This document shows positions 1-8,324 of a DNA stretch of 64,000 nt, one piece after another. The stretch is from NCBI RefSeq assembly GCF_013761245.1, contig NZ_JACDUT010000001.1, forward strand, positions 496,001 to 560,000, in the 5' to 3' direction. The position numbers and the translations under genes are program-made. This DNA is from Thermaerobacillus caldiproteolyticus. GTDB lineage: Bacteria; Bacillota; Bacilli; Bacillales; Anoxybacillaceae. Below the pieces are notes generated by a model, which was not told the origin of the DNA, made no database searches, and worked only from the letters and a program-made list of their open reading frames with translations. Within the stretch, counting starts at the first letter, position 1. Each line of letters begins with the position of its first letter.

Positions 1-893
1 GTATATACATGCTGGTAGCCTAATTCGATTTCTTTATCGACAATGTATCGTTCAATAATACGGCGAATCGTCGCACCTTTCGGTAACCAAAGCGGTAGGC
101 CTTGTCCGACTTTTTGTGATGTTGTAAACAACTCAAGTTCTTTGCCTAACTTGCGATGGTCGCGTTCCTTTGCTTCTTGTAAAAGACGAAGATGTTCTTC
201 AAGATCCTCTTTTTTGAAGAACGCTGTTCCGTAAATGCGCTGCAGCATTTTATTTTTGCTGTCGGCGCGCCAGTAAGCACCGGAAATGTTTAACAGCTTA
301 AATTCTTTAATTTTTCCCGTTGATGGAACGTGAACACCGCGGCAAAGATCGAAAAATTCTCCTTGCTCATAAATCGAAATAATTTCTCCTTCTGGAATAT
401 CGTTAATAAGCTCAAGCTTTAAGTTATCGCCGATTTCTTGATAGAGGCGAATCGCTTCTTCACGGCTTACTTCTTTCCGAACGATTTCCAAGTTTTCTTT
501 AGCAATTTTTTGCATTTCTTTTTCAATTTTTGGAAGATCTTCTGGCGTCAGCGATTCTTCCATATCAATGTCATAGTAAAAGCCGTTTTCAATGACTGGT
601 CCAACACCAAGCTTCACATTTTTGTACAGCCGTTTAATCGCTTGCGCCATAAGGTGAGCAGTACTATGGCGTAAAATCTCAAGCGCCTCTGGCATATCTT
701 GCGTAATGATCGAAATCGTACCGTCTTCATAGATCGGTGTGCGCAAATCAATAAATCGGTCATTTAATTTTCCGGCAATCGCTTTTTTCTTTAAACCAGG
801 ACTAATCGATGCCGCGATGTCTTCTGTCGTCGTTCCTTTTGGAAACTCCTTTACGGCACCATCAGGAAATGTAATGCGAATCACGTCTGACAT
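1..893 (-). CDS. thrS: Threonine--tRNA ligase, N-terminal part (runs off window)
   Basis: Charges tRNA-Thr with threonine in the cytoplasm. Only the first 297 codons are present; the gene continues past the window's left edge. Translation from the ATG at 893-891 begins [12 protein letters not shown], a TGS domain. It is followed by the editing domain with its HSTAH motif (HxxxH metal/editing histidines) and the [13 protein letters not shown] segment, then enters the catalytic core. A GGAGG-type ribosome-binding site lies just upstream of the ATG. The gene is the last of the dnaB-dnaI-ytxC-thrS array and is preceded by its own promoter and a T-box leader, so expression should respond to uncharged tRNA-Thr. 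Identity is near certain. Confidence 0.97.
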   Translation of the reverse strand, partial: MSDVIRITFPDGAVKEFPKGTTTEDIAASISPGLKKKAIAGKLNDRFIDLRTPIYEDGTISIITQDMPEALEILRHSTAHLMAQAIKRLYKNVKLGVGPVIENGFYYDIDMEESLTPEDLPKIEKEMQKIAKENLEIVRKEVSREEAIRLYQEIGDNLKLELINDIPEGEIISIYEQGEFFDLCRGVHVPSTGKIKEFKLLNISGAYWRADSKNKMLQRIYGTAFFKKEDLEEHLRLLQEAKERDHRKLGKELELFTTSQKVGQGLPLWLPKGATIRRIIERYIVDKEIELGYQHVY

Positions 894-917
894 TCCTTTC
901 ACTCCTCCTTCATTGAT

Positions 918-1089
918 AAAAAAGCGCAAGCGCCCCAATTTCACCTAAAAACTGCCCACGTCTTGTGGACAAACGGCAAAATGTCACCATCCCAGCTTCC
1001 GCAATGGGCAAATGTTCTTCATCCGCTAGACGGCTTGTCGCCCTAAGAGGACTGGCTTGCCCCCGAAGGCTTGGGCGCTGGTGCTAGGT
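918..1089. repeat. Bacillaceae-type intergenic repeat inside the thrS leader
   Basis: Non-coding stretch between the T-box terminator and thrS. Its ends are imperfect inverted repeats: AGCGCAAGCGCCC near 922 pairs with GGGCGCTGGTGCT near 1073-1085 at 11 of 13 positions. Read on the minus strand it starts AGCACCAGCGCCCAAGCC and ends GCGCTTGCGC plus a T-run. This is the look of the intergenic repeats ending in gcgcttgcgctttt that are common in Bacillus genomes; that resemblance is from memory and I cannot name the family. It would be transcribed as part of the thrS leader. Confidence 0.5.
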
Positions 1090-1124
1090 AGCGATTTAAA
1101 TGTTATCCTTTTTTTAATTATTAA

Positions 1125-1422
1125 ATAAAAAAACTCATCCCTCAACTAAGGGACGAGTTTGTTTCGTGGTTCCACCCTTCTTCCCACCGCAGACAGAAAA
1201 AGGCACTTTTTGCCTAAAGCGATGGCTCGAATGGCATAACGGCGCTTCCCGTCAGCAATTACTAGATGAAAGCCCATCGTTCACTGCTGAAGTTTAGAGG
1301 TGGTAAGTGCATTTTTCGTGTTAGGAAGGTTCCAGCCGCTGCCTTCCCTCTCTGGGAACCGTAAAAATACACCCGTGTCCTCATCATCACTTTTTTCATT
1401 ATTTCCATCTTTCACAACTTAT
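1125..1422 (-). promoter_or_regulatory. T-box leader, threonyl-tRNA responsive
   Basis: The conserved T-box sequence (minus strand AAGGGTGGAACCACG, 1179-1165) is followed by a terminator with arms at 1149-1160 and 1131-1142 and a U-run at about 1125-1131. Upstream are an AG-box-like AGAGAGGGAAGG segment near 1350 and a GGCTGGAA segment. An ACC codon at 1304-1302, followed by A, fits a threonine specifier. Uncharged tRNA-Thr should stabilise the antiterminator and allow thrS transcription. The class is certain; the exact specifier position is inferred. Confidence 0.93.
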
Positions 1423-1429
1423 GTACGTA

Positions 1430-1458
1430 ATTATAGAACGAGAAAAAACAAAAATCAA
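1430..1458 (-). promoter_or_regulatory. thrS sigma-A promoter
   Basis: On the minus strand TTGATT (1458-1453) and a perfect TATAAT (1435-1430) are separated by 17 bases, directly upstream of the T-box leader. The -35 box overlaps the last codons of ytxC. Confidence 0.75.
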
Positions 1459-2315
1459 GTCATTCCTTGTCCATTTTTGCCAAACTCAACGGGGTGACAT
1501 AATTGAATGCGCTCTTGAAATACATTTTGAATCGTTTGCACCATTCCATCATCTTCATGCGTCGTGTATAAATAAATGTTTTGCGGCGCGATGGAGACGA
1601 GCGGAGCCAACACGGAAGAATCAACATACATCGGCTGACTGATGATAAGATTTCGATCAATCAGCTGTTTTAACTGGCTTAATGTAATTTTTTGGAATTT
1701 TTCATCATAAAAAACAAAACCTGGCGGTTGATGCACAAGATGAATCGCTGATAGCTTTGACTGGCGCGATTGTACGCAATCGCGCAGCATTTGAACAAAG
1801 TTTTGATATTCTTGTTCTAGCTTATATTCGTCAATCGCAAGTTCGACATAATGCTGGAGCCGTTCGATATACAGTTTTAAGCGAAATTTGACAAACGACT
1901 CAAACGAAAAGGAAAGGTCATCTTTTAAAAATAACAACAGCGCTTCTTCAATTAACGTTTCACGCGGGATGACACGTTCGTGGTCACACCGATAATCGTA
2001 CCGTTCCCCGTCAATAAACGAATGAGCAAGCTGCAAAATTTGTTGTTGCTCCTCTTCATCTTTGAAATAAAACGTGCCTGAAATAATCGATAATAAGAGC
2101 CGATCCTCGATAAAGCGAAGAATAAATTGAGTAATTGACGGAATGAGAAAGCGAGAAATGCTCTCGCGAAGGTTCTGCTGTATGTAAATCGTCACGCGCG
2201 AATCACCGGTGTACGCTAATTGAAAGAGCCTATTTTTTTCATGTTGCTGTTTCTGTTTCAAGACATGAAATAGTTTTTCAGCATCGTTCGCTTGTTCGAA
2301 ATAAATTTCAATCAA
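1455..2315 (-). CDS. ytxC: YtxC-like putative sporulation protein
   Basis: A 286-residue protein between dnaI and thrS, exactly the position of B. subtilis ytxC, whose family is annotated as sporulation-related without a defined biochemical role. The start is TTG at 2315, supported by a very strong AAGGGGGGA site 4-5 bases upstream. The sequence is rich in charged and aromatic residues with no signal peptide or obvious membrane span, so it is probably cytoplasmic. The thrS promoter sits within its last codons. Assignment rests on gene order and overall character; I see no catalytic motif. Confidence 0.8.
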   Translation of the reverse strand: MIEIYFEQANDAEKLFHVLKQKQQHEKNRLFQLAYTGDSRVTIYIQQNLRESISRFLIPSITQFILRFIEDRLLLSIISGTFYFKDEEEQQQILQLAHSFIDGERYDYRCDHERVIPRETLIEEALLLFLKDDLSFSFESFVKFRLKLYIERLQHYVELAIDEYKLEQEYQNFVQMLRDCVQSRQSKLSAIHLVHQPPGFVFYDEKFQKITLSQLKQLIDRNLIISQPMYVDSSVLAPLVSIAPQNIYLYTTHEDDGMVQTIQNVFQERIQLCHPVEFGKNGQGMT

Positions 2316-2403
2316 CGTTGTCCCCCCTTATGAGTGAATGCTTGTTCTATATATATGGGAGGACAAACTCATTTAGAATCAGAAAAAGCAAAAGGCTAAG
2401 GCA

Positions 2404-2440
2404 CAAGAAAAAGGATATTTCACTGTACATGAAATATCCT
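2404..2440 (-). terminator. Terminator after dnaI
   Basis: Perfect 10-bp arms (2412-2421 and 2431-2440) overlapping the dnaI stop codon, followed on the minus strand by TTTTTCTT. It separates dnaBI from ytxC. Confidence 0.85.
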
Positions 2441-3374
2441 AGTCAAGGCGACGATTTCTCCCTTTAATTTCAACTGGCTGGGCTAAGTAGCGAATGCGTT
2501 CCATAATGCGTGCTGCCTTCATTTGCTCTTCTTCCCCGCGCTGGGAATATGTTAAATGATGGGCAAGCTGTTGCAAGTCAAAATTCGATGTAAAAAAGGT
2601 CGGCAAGTTTTCTAGCATACGATATTGTAAAATTGGACCTAACAGATCGTCGCGCACCCAACTGGACATCGACTCAGCTCCAATATCATCTAACATTAAA
2701 ATGGGGACTTTTTTGACATATTCCAGCTTTTCTTGAATCGTTTGATCTTGTAGCGAACTTTTTAGCTCACGGAAAAATTCCGGTACGTATACGATGAGAG
2801 AAGAGATGTTTTTTTTCGCAAGAGCGTTGGCAATCGCTCCGAGAATGTATGTTTTGCCTACGCCAAATGAGCCGTATAAATACAGTCCTTTCACCTTTTT
2901 CCCCGGCTCGTAATGGGAAACAAATTGTTCGGCCAGCTCGATTGCTTTCATTCGTCCTTCATCAGCAAGGTCAATGTCTGATAGCGATGCTTGTAAAATT
3001 TCGCGCGGAACAAATAGGCTTTGAATGAGTGATTCTTGCCGTTTTCGCTCGTCGTATTTGACTTTCGTTGGGCAACGGTCGTACTGAACGTCAATCGAAT
3101 TTCCTTGTAATACAAGATGAGGGTGGTAGCCTTTTAATAGATTTTTACATTGTTCCAAACTTGGGCACTGCTCACAGTTTTTACTTTGTTGGATAAATTC
3201 GTATAGCTTCATTAAGCTTCGATCGATCATTTCTTTTGTTACTTCGCCTTCATGCTCATGCAAAAACGCCCGTACCTCTCGATGAGAGAGAATTTCGTTT
3301 TTTAGTTGCTCATATCGTTGTTGAAAATCTTTACGGTGAAGCAGGCGATTCAATATTTGATTCATTCGTTCCAT
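2439..3374 (-). CDS. dnaI: Primosomal protein DnaI (helicase loader)
   Basis: AAA+ ATPase that loads the replicative helicase at oriC and at restart sites together with DnaB and DnaD. The N-terminal region carries a cysteine cluster (CEQCPSLEQC), the helicase-binding zinc region known in the family. The C-terminal AAA+ core has Walker A GSFGVGKT and Walker B LMLDDIGAES. A GTG at 3389 overlaps the dnaB stop but has no SD. The ATG at 3374 (MERMNQILNRLLHRKD, 311 residues) matches family length and is preferred, although its SD is weak, which suggests coupling to dnaB translation. Function is secure; the start is moderately so. Confidence 0.95.
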   Translation of the reverse strand: MERMNQILNRLLHRKDFQQRYEQLKNEILSHREVRAFLHEHEGEVTKEMIDRSLMKLYEFIQQSKNCEQCPSLEQCKNLLKGYHPHLVLQGNSIDVQYDRCPTKVKYDERKRQESLIQSLFVPREILQASLSDIDLADEGRMKAIELAEQFVSHYEPGKKVKGLYLYGSFGVGKTYILGAIANALAKKNISSLIVYVPEFFRELKSSLQDQTIQEKLEYVKKVPILMLDDIGAESMSSWVRDDLLGPILQYRMLENLPTFFTSNFDLQQLAHHLTYSQRGEEEQMKAARIMERIRYLAQPVEIKGRNRRLD

Positions 3375-3388
3375 TATTCCACATCCCA

Positions 3389-4783
3389 CTACTCATTGCG
3401 ATATTTTTTTAATCGTTCTTCTAATTCGCGGCGTTTTTCTTCTACATCGACGGCTTGTTCTTCTGTTGTCTCGCTTCCGTTTTGACTATAATCCATGTTC
3501 AGCCAATCAGGCAACATTTCTTTGCGAACGACTTTTTTGCTCGTTTTTTTCTCTTTTTCGTTCGCCCAGCTTTGATATTTCTTCGCCTCCCGTTTGGCCA
3601 ACTCCATTGCTTCTTTGACGGTGCGAATTTTTTTTCGCGCCCAATGGCTCGCAATTTTTTCTACATAAGCTTTCGATAGTTTCATATCTGTGCGCAACAT
3701 GACGTAATAAATCAGGACGTTGACGACACCGGGAAGCAATTTTTGTTGGAACATAATGTCTTCAATGAGTTGTAAGTCGCTCATAGAAGGCTCCGCACCG
3801 CCGGAAATATCAATCAACAGCTGACGTGGGGAAATGGTTTCTAGCTGTTTGATGAGCTGCTCTTCTTTCGTTTTGGGCTCTACATCGGTCATCGTCCGAT
3901 ATGGCAATGGCTGAACGCGTGCGCTTAAGCTGGGCAACGATTCTCCGCGCTCAAACTGATACCAGTCGCGTGCGGCTTTTCGCAAAGCATCAATATCAAT
4001 ATGCCAAGAAGGATCAATGACGTTCATGACGAGCTTTTGCATATCGAGTGGCCCAATTCCGTACAAAAACGCTAACTTTTTAATCGCTTCCCTCACCTTG
4101 GTCGTAATCGCTCGTTTGGGAACGATATGAGTCGACAGTCCCGCAAAAAATAACTCAAAATCAAAGATCTCATCATCGAGCGTGTAATGCTCTTCGCTTC
4201 GTCCGATATATTCGTATCCATCCGATACACGTAAATCGTTTTTTGTCTCATCGTTCATGACCGCGACCATTTGCTCAGGATGAACGGAATAAAAGATGTC
4301 GTTAAATGATCGAGTAACGGGAGAAAATTTCGTTCGGTCGATAGATGGGGTAGAAAAAAATTGCTTTAATTTATGAAATTTAGTTTTACCAATACGATTA
4401 TAGAGGAAAACGTTCAGAACGCCATCGGTGAAAAACTGCTCCGGTGTCAGCGGTGGTTGCAGTTCGTAAATGAACTGTTTTGGGTCTTGTTCATGATTGA
4501 CATATGTTTTTAATAGTCCAATTCCTTCCAGCTTGAGACGTTCATCGTAAATATCCTTCAAGCTGCATTGCATAATCGCCATAAGACTATGGTGAGTCGT
4601 TTCTTCTCCCCAAAGCTGCTGTTCTAATTCGCTCCATAATGTCATGTATAAACTAAACGCCCGATGTCCAATTAACGGTTGATATAATAACGTGATGACT
4701 TTTCGATCAAAATCGTGCAAAATTCCGTTGCTTCGCACAGTGTAACGGTCAACCGGAATTAACTCCTTCCAATGATGTTCCAT
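3389..4783 (-). CDS. dnaB: Replication initiation and membrane attachment protein DnaB
   Basis: Gram-positive DnaB, which is not the E. coli helicase, helps load the replicative helicase and attaches the origin to the membrane. The 464-residue protein begins MEHHWKELIPVDRY and contains the typical IITLLYQPLIG-type segment near the N-terminus. The ATG at 4783 has a GAGGAAGG site 8 bases upstream and matches the B. subtilis start, so I chose it over the more upstream ATG at 4801. It lies between nrdR and dnaI and its stop overlaps a possible dnaI GTG. The C-terminus is charged (DUF3560-like/DnaD-related region). Confidence 0.95.
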   Translation of the reverse strand: MEHHWKELIPVDRYTVRSNGILHDFDRKVITLLYQPLIGHRAFSLYMTLWSELEQQLWGEETTHHSLMAIMQCSLKDIYDERLKLEGIGLLKTYVNHEQDPKQFIYELQPPLTPEQFFTDGVLNVFLYNRIGKTKFHKLKQFFSTPSIDRTKFSPVTRSFNDIFYSVHPEQMVAVMNDETKNDLRVSDGYEYIGRSEEHYTLDDEIFDFELFFAGLSTHIVPKRAITTKVREAIKKLAFLYGIGPLDMQKLVMNVIDPSWHIDIDALRKAARDWYQFERGESLPSLSARVQPLPYRTMTDVEPKTKEEQLIKQLETISPRQLLIDISGGAEPSMSDLQLIEDIMFQQKLLPGVVNVLIYYVMLRTDMKLSKAYVEKIASHWARKKIRTVKEAMELAKREAKKYQSWANEKEKKTSKKVVRKEMLPDWLNMDYSQNGSETTEEQAVDVEEKRRELEERLKKYRNE

Positions 4784-4806
4784 GCTCTCGACCTTCCTCA
4801 ATAGAC

Positions 4807-4840
4807 TAAAAAAGGGCTTGTCTGTATTATGTAAGCCCTT
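4807..4840 (-). terminator. Terminator between nrdR and dnaB
   Basis: Arms AAGGGCTT (4833-4840 on the minus strand) and AAGCCCTT (4812-4819), followed by a run of T on the minus strand. Because dnaB starts only about 25 bases later, some readthrough or an internal promoter is implied. Confidence 0.7.
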
Positions 4841-4841
4841 G

Positions 4842-5303
4842 TTAGCGCTGTTCCTTTTTAATGAGTTCTTTCAGTTCTTCAATAAACACATTTAAATCTT
4901 TAAACTGGCGATAGACGGAAGCAAACCGGACATAAGCGACCTCGTCCACTTTTGATAACCGCTCCATGACCATTTCGCCGATTGTTTCGCTCTTTACTTC
5001 TGCCACTCCCCGGTTTCGCAATTCTTTTTCGATGTCTTGAGTGATTTGTTCCAGCTGTTCTAAAGCAACCGGACGTTTTTCACATGCTTTAATTAAGCCG
5101 CGCAATATTTTTTCACGACTAAATTCTTCTCGTGTTCCTTCTTTTTTGACAACGATGAGCGGCATCTCTTCGACTTTTTCAAACGTCGTAAAGCGATAGT
5201 GACATTGTTCGCATTCCCGTCTACGACGAATCGAACGTCCTTCATCGACCGGGCGCGAATCAAGGACTCTTGTGCCATGATGGTGGCATGATGGACATTT
5301 CAT
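4842..5303 (-). CDS. nrdR: Transcriptional repressor NrdR
   Basis: Represses ribonucleotide reductase genes in response to dATP/ATP. The 153-residue protein has an N-terminal zinc ribbon (MKCPSC at 1-6 and CEQC about residues 31-34) and an ATP-cone domain over roughly residues 49-139 (LIVVKKEG...[10 protein letters not shown]). The ATG at 5303 has a GGAG-type site and yields the exact family length; the upstream in-frame extension is not coding. It precedes dnaB and dnaI, the conserved arrangement in Bacillus, coupling nucleotide supply with replication initiation genes. Confidence 0.97.
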   Translation of the reverse strand: MKCPSCHHHGTRVLDSRPVDEGRSIRRRRECEQCHYRFTTFEKVEEMPLIVVKKEGTREEFSREKILRGLIKACEKRPVALEQLEQITQDIEKELRNRGVAEVKSETIGEMVMERLSKVDEVAYVRFASVYRQFKDLNVFIEELKELIKKEQR

Positions 5304-5371
5304 ATAACCAGCTCCGTTTTTATTCTTACTTTTATCATAGCGAAACAGCCGACAGTGGACAAGTCGTTTCC

Positions 5372-5770
5372 TCATCCGTTGATTCCTGAACCAATATAAT
5401 GGAGACGTTGATCGAGTTTTCGATATAGATCGACAACGACCTGACGGCTCCAACCAAAATCAAATGGCAATAATTTCGTTTCCGTTGTCACAGAAAAATC
5501 GATCGCTGTTTCAAATGGACGAACAGAAATGACAGTAATGACAATGAACGCCTTTTTTCCACGACGAGTGGTCGCGCTTAATTCTCCACGTTCATCTGAG
5601 ACGGATAACAATTCATAATCTGGCGAAGACTCGATAAGTTCTTTAATGGTCTTTATGGCGCTTGCATTTGTTGTTTTATAATACCGGCTGCGCAACTGCT
5701 CGTCTTCATGGTTTTCCCGCGTTTCACAATGATTCGTTAACACATATTTTAACTTGTTCCAAACGCTCAT
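5372..5770 (-). CDS. Conserved uncharacterised cytosolic protein
   Basis: A 132-residue soluble protein between speD and nrdR with ATG start at 5770 and an AAGGAAA site. No signal peptide or membrane span is present. The N-terminal part contains a basic [19 protein letters not shown] segment, and the centre carries a beta-rich [28 protein letters not shown] stretch resembling a small alpha+beta domain. I believe relatives occur at the same place in Geobacillus genomes, often named cytosolic protein, but I do not know a function. Its location beside nrdR and speD does not by itself define a role. Confidence 0.75.
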   Translation of the reverse strand: MSVWNKLKYVLTNHCETRENHEDEQLRSRYYKTTNASAIKTIKELIESSPDYELLSVSDERGELSATTRRGKKAFIVITVISVRPFETAIDFSVTTETKLLPFDFGWSRQVVVDLYRKLDQRLHYIGSGING

Positions 5771-5840
5771 TTTCCTTGCCGCCCCTTGTTACCATACTAC
5801 TTTTATCATACCACTGCTCCCGTATATATGTACAATGCGA

Positions 5841-5872
5841 AAAAAAGAGGTGCAACATCGACACCTCTTTTT
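5841..5872 (-). terminator. Terminator after speD (bidirectional shape)
   Basis: Arms AAAAAGAGGTG (5843-5853) and CACCTCTTTTT (5862-5872) with an 8-base loop and U-tracts on both strands, just downstream of speD. Confidence 0.85.
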
Positions 5873-5886
5873 GTTTCCATTATGAT

Positions 5887-6261
5887 TTATAAAGCTTTTG
5901 CTTTTTTGATTTCGATTGGACCCATACCGCGTGGAAGTTCAATTGTTTCACGCGTTTGTGCTCCTAATGCTTCAGCGATATAATCAGCTGCAATTGTCGG
6001 ATCTAAATGACCACATGTGTAAACATCAATGCTTGCATACCCATGTTCTGGGAAACTGTGAATCGTTAAGTGAGATTCGGAAATGATGACGACACCGCTT
6101 ACTCCTTGCGGCGCAAACTTGTGGAATGCTACTTCACGAATTTCTGCACCTGATTTTAATGCTGCATCAACGAATGTTTTTTCAATGAATTCAATATCGT
6201 TCAACTTATCAAAATCGCATCCCCATAATTCAGAGATAACGTGACGACCCATTGTATCCAT
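5887..6261 (-). CDS. speD: S-adenosylmethionine decarboxylase proenzyme
   Basis: Produces decarboxylated SAM for spermidine synthesis; it self-cleaves to form a pyruvoyl cofactor. The 124-residue sequence holds the cleavage site SESH with Ser63 as the pyruvoyl precursor, plus His68 and Cys83 (DVYTCGH), the catalytic residues of the short bacterial class. The ATG at 6261 is preceded by a GGGGGA SD. It follows gapB as in B. subtilis and has its own promoter and a structured 150-nt leader, suggesting post-transcriptional control. Confidence 0.98.
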   Translation of the reverse strand: MDTMGRHVISELWGCDFDKLNDIEFIEKTFVDAALKSGAEIREVAFHKFAPQGVSGVVIISESHLTIHSFPEHGYASIDVYTCGHLDPTIAADYIAEALGAQTRETIELPRGMGPIEIKKAKAL

Positions 6262-6410
6262 ACTAATAATCCCCCTTTAACAAATTTTCAAAAAATAAAC
6301 ATGAATTTCTTTTGCATAATGGCATGTATAACTACCACGGGGGAAAGTTAGTCCAAAGAGGTCCTAACCCTTTAAGTAGTCACATTACCGTTGCGTTTAA
6401 GAAGTTCACG
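6262..6410 (-). promoter_or_regulatory. Structured speD 5' leader with possible SD sequestration
   Basis: About 150 nt between the predicted start site and speD. Inverted segments: 6317-6321 with 6383-6387, 6331-6335 with 6376-6380, and an apical hairpin with arms 6347-6351 and 6364-6368. The SD core GGGGGA (6275-6270 on the minus strand) is complementary to TCCCCC at 6344-6339 within the same leader. This could hide the ribosome-binding site. No known riboswitch class is recognised. Confidence 0.45.
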
Positions 6411-6416
6411 AGACAT

Positions 6417-6445
6417 AGTATACTTTGTTTATTTTTTTTTTGCAA
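6417..6445 (-). promoter_or_regulatory. speD sigma-A promoter
   Basis: Minus strand TTGCAA (6445-6440) and TATACT (6422-6417) with 17-base spacing, in an A-rich stretch upstream of the leader. Confidence 0.75.
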
Positions 6446-6527
6446 TACAATTTTTTAATTTTTTGTTAAAGGGATGTTGTTTGTTATCTTTTCTTTCTTT
6501 TATTCCATCATAAAAACGCTTCAGAAA

Positions 6528-6559
6528 CAGAAAAAGCGCCGATGATCACCATCAGCGCT
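6528..6559 (-). terminator. Terminator after gapB
   Basis: Ten-base arms (6550-6559 and 6535-6544) continuous on the minus strand if one U-G pair is allowed, loop of 5, followed by TTTTTCTG. Confidence 0.8.
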
Positions 6560-6569
6560 GCGTTGTTTC

Positions 6570-7598
6570 TCAAGCATTAACTTGTACCATTTCCATCATT
6601 TTGCTTGCCACTAAGCTCGTTAAATCAACTACGCGGCATGAATAGCCCCATTCATTATCATACCAAGCTAATACTTTAATTTTTCGTCCTTCCATGACCA
6701 TCGTTGATAATCCATCAATAATTGCTGAATGCGGGTTCGTATTAAAATCGATCGAGACAAGCGGTTCCGTTGTAAAATCAAGGATTCCTTTTAGCGATCC
6801 ATTAGCGGCACGAATGAACACTTCATTCACTTCCTCCACCGTTACCTCTTTCTTAACGTCGACAACTAGATCAACTAACGACACATTTGGCGTTGGAACG
6901 CGAAGCGCCATGCCGTGCAATTTTCCTTTTAAATGCGGCAATACTAACGATAACGCTTTCGCTGCACCTGTTGTTGTTGGAATAATCGATTGGGCGCAAG
7001 AGCGGGCACGACGCAAATCTTTATGCGGGTTATCGATATTTTTCTGATCGTTTGTATACGCATGAACGGTTGTCATGAGCCCGTTTTCGATTCCAAATGC
7101 TTCATCAAGCACTTTTACTACCGGAGCGAGGCAGTTCGTTGTACAAGAGGCGTTGGAAATAATGAAATGCTGTTCAACATCAAGCATATGTTCATTGACG
7201 CCCATCACAATCGTCACATCTTCGTTTTTTCCAGGAGCGGTTAAAATCACGCGCTTGGCCCCCGCTTCTAAGTGAAAGTTCGCTTTTTCTCTCGAGTTAA
7301 ATTTTCCTGTCGCTTCGATAACAATATCAATACCGAGTTCTCTCCATGGAAGCTCTTTCGGATCGCGCAAGCTTAACAACTTTACTTTTTTTCCATTTAC
7401 AAGAAGTCCATCTTCTAGCGTAATGACTTCCCCCGAAAATTTTCCGTGATTGGAATCATATTTTATTAAATGAGCCAACGTTTCAGCTGGGTAACTTGCA
7501 TTAATGGCAACGATATCTAAGTTTTTTGCGTCGATGGCATTTCGAAACACCATTCTCCCGATTCGTCCAAACCCATTAATCGCTATTTTTGCTTTCAT
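6570..7598 (-). CDS. gapB: Glyceraldehyde-3-phosphate dehydrogenase, gluconeogenic type GapB
   Basis: Interconverts 1,3-bisphosphoglycerate and glyceraldehyde-3-phosphate; the GapB class works mainly with NADP in gluconeogenesis. The 342-residue protein starts MKAKIAINGFGRIGR (Rossmann fold). It carries the catalytic SNASCTTNC motif with Cys near residue 152, the TVHAYTNDQ active-site His segment and a WYDNEWGYS C-terminal motif. Its position beside speD and coaE is that of B. subtilis gapB, not the glycolytic gapA operon. Two CcpN-type boxes lie in its promoter region, fitting repression during glycolytic growth. Confidence 0.96.
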   Translation of the reverse strand: MKAKIAINGFGRIGRMVFRNAIDAKNLDIVAINASYPAETLAHLIKYDSNHGKFSGEVITLEDGLLVNGKKVKLLSLRDPKELPWRELGIDIVIEATGKFNSREKANFHLEAGAKRVILTAPGKNEDVTIVMGVNEHMLDVEQHFIISNASCTTNCLAPVVKVLDEAFGIENGLMTTVHAYTNDQKNIDNPHKDLRRARSCAQSIIPTTTGAAKALSLVLPHLKGKLHGMALRVPTPNVSLVDLVVDVKKEVTVEEVNEVFIRAANGSLKGILDFTTEPLVSIDFNTNPHSAIIDGLSTMVMEGRKIKVLAWYDNEWGYSCRVVDLTSLVASKMMEMVQVNA

Positions 7599-7618
7599 TA
7601 GCTTTCTCCCCTCATATA

Positions 7619-7629
7619 TATGTTATACT
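7619..7629 (+). promoter_or_regulatory. CcpN-type box, proximal to gapB
   Basis: TATGTTATACT fits the CcpN consensus TRTGHYATAYW (recalled from B. subtilis work) at every position. It is one half of a perfect 13-bp inverted repeat whose partner is at 7652-7664. Confidence 0.7.
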
Positions 7630-7652
7630 AATAAACAGCATTTTGTATAAAT

Positions 7653-7663
7653 AGTATAACATA
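7653..7663 (-). promoter_or_regulatory. CcpN-type box, distal to gapB
   Basis: The minus-strand sequence is again TATGTTATACT, a full match to the CcpN consensus. The two boxes are oppositely oriented with centres 34 bp apart, and both lie in the only space where the gapB promoter can be. Confidence 0.7.
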
Positions 7664-7701
7664 TTTTAAGGGTTTGTGGAGGTAAAATAACATAAAAATA
7701 A

Positions 7702-7732
7702 TAAAAAAGACGTCCTAATTTTATAGGACGTC
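7702..7732 (-). terminator. Terminator after coaE
   Basis: Perfect 9-bp arms GACGTCCTA / TAGGACGTC (7724-7732 and 7709-7717) that include the last coaE codons and stop, then TTTTTTATT on the minus strand. Confidence 0.9.
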
Positions 7733-8320
7733 CCACTTTGTTAAAATTTGTAGCAACTGTTGTTTTGTTTCTTCAATCGTTCCATTATTATCAATTACCG
7801 CATCAGCTTTTTTCACTTTTTCGTGTAACGGCATTTGCGCCTGTATTCTTGCGAGCGCCTCGTCCTGAGAAAAGCCGTTACGCTTCATGAGGCGCTCAAG
7901 CTGAATATGTTCATCGACATACACGACGATAATTTTATCGACAAAATGGGTGAGTCCGCTTTCAAATAAAAGCGGGATATCAAGGACTATCGTCTTCTCG
8001 CCACGGTGGATATACTCCTCCTTTTTGGCGAGCATATGTTGACGAACAGCCGGATGAACAATCGCGTTCAGCTTTTTTCGTTTTTCTTCATCATGAAAAA
8101 CGATCGCTCCGAGCTTCGCACGATTGATCTCTCCGTTTTCCTGTAAAATCTCCCGGCCAAACACCTCAATAATGTTCTTATACGCTTCTTTACCAATTTC
8201 AACGACTTCGCGGGCCACTTGGTCAGCGTCGATCACAGGGATCCCCAGTTCCCGCATCATCCGTGTAATCGTGCTTTTGCCGCTCGCAATACCACCTGTT
8301 AAACCAATCGTTAATGACAT
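7721..8320 (-). CDS. coaE: Dephospho-CoA kinase
   Basis: Catalyses the last step of coenzyme A synthesis, phosphorylating dephospho-CoA on the 3' hydroxyl. The 199-residue protein begins [16 protein letters not shown] with the P-loop [11 protein letters not shown]. It retains the DADQVAR substrate segment and the VLDIPLLFE motif of the family. The ATG at 8320 has a GGAG only one base away, an awkward spacing, because a structured element (8325-8523) ends four bases upstream. In B. subtilis ytaF lies between mutM and coaE; it is missing here. Confidence 0.97.
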   Translation of the reverse strand: MSLTIGLTGGIASGKSTITRMMRELGIPVIDADQVAREVVEIGKEAYKNIIEVFGREILQENGEINRAKLGAIVFHDEEKRKKLNAIVHPAVRQHMLAKKEEYIHRGEKTIVLDIPLLFESGLTHFVDKIIVVYVDEHIQLERLMKRNGFSQDEALARIQAQMPLHEKVKKADAVIDNNGTIEETKQQLLQILTKWDVL

Positions 8321-8324
8321 TCTC

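Noticed and set aside
3374-3389. GTG 3389 as dnaI start
   Set aside because: No SD and adds residues not matching family N-termini; ATG 3374 preferred, though coupling keeps it possible.
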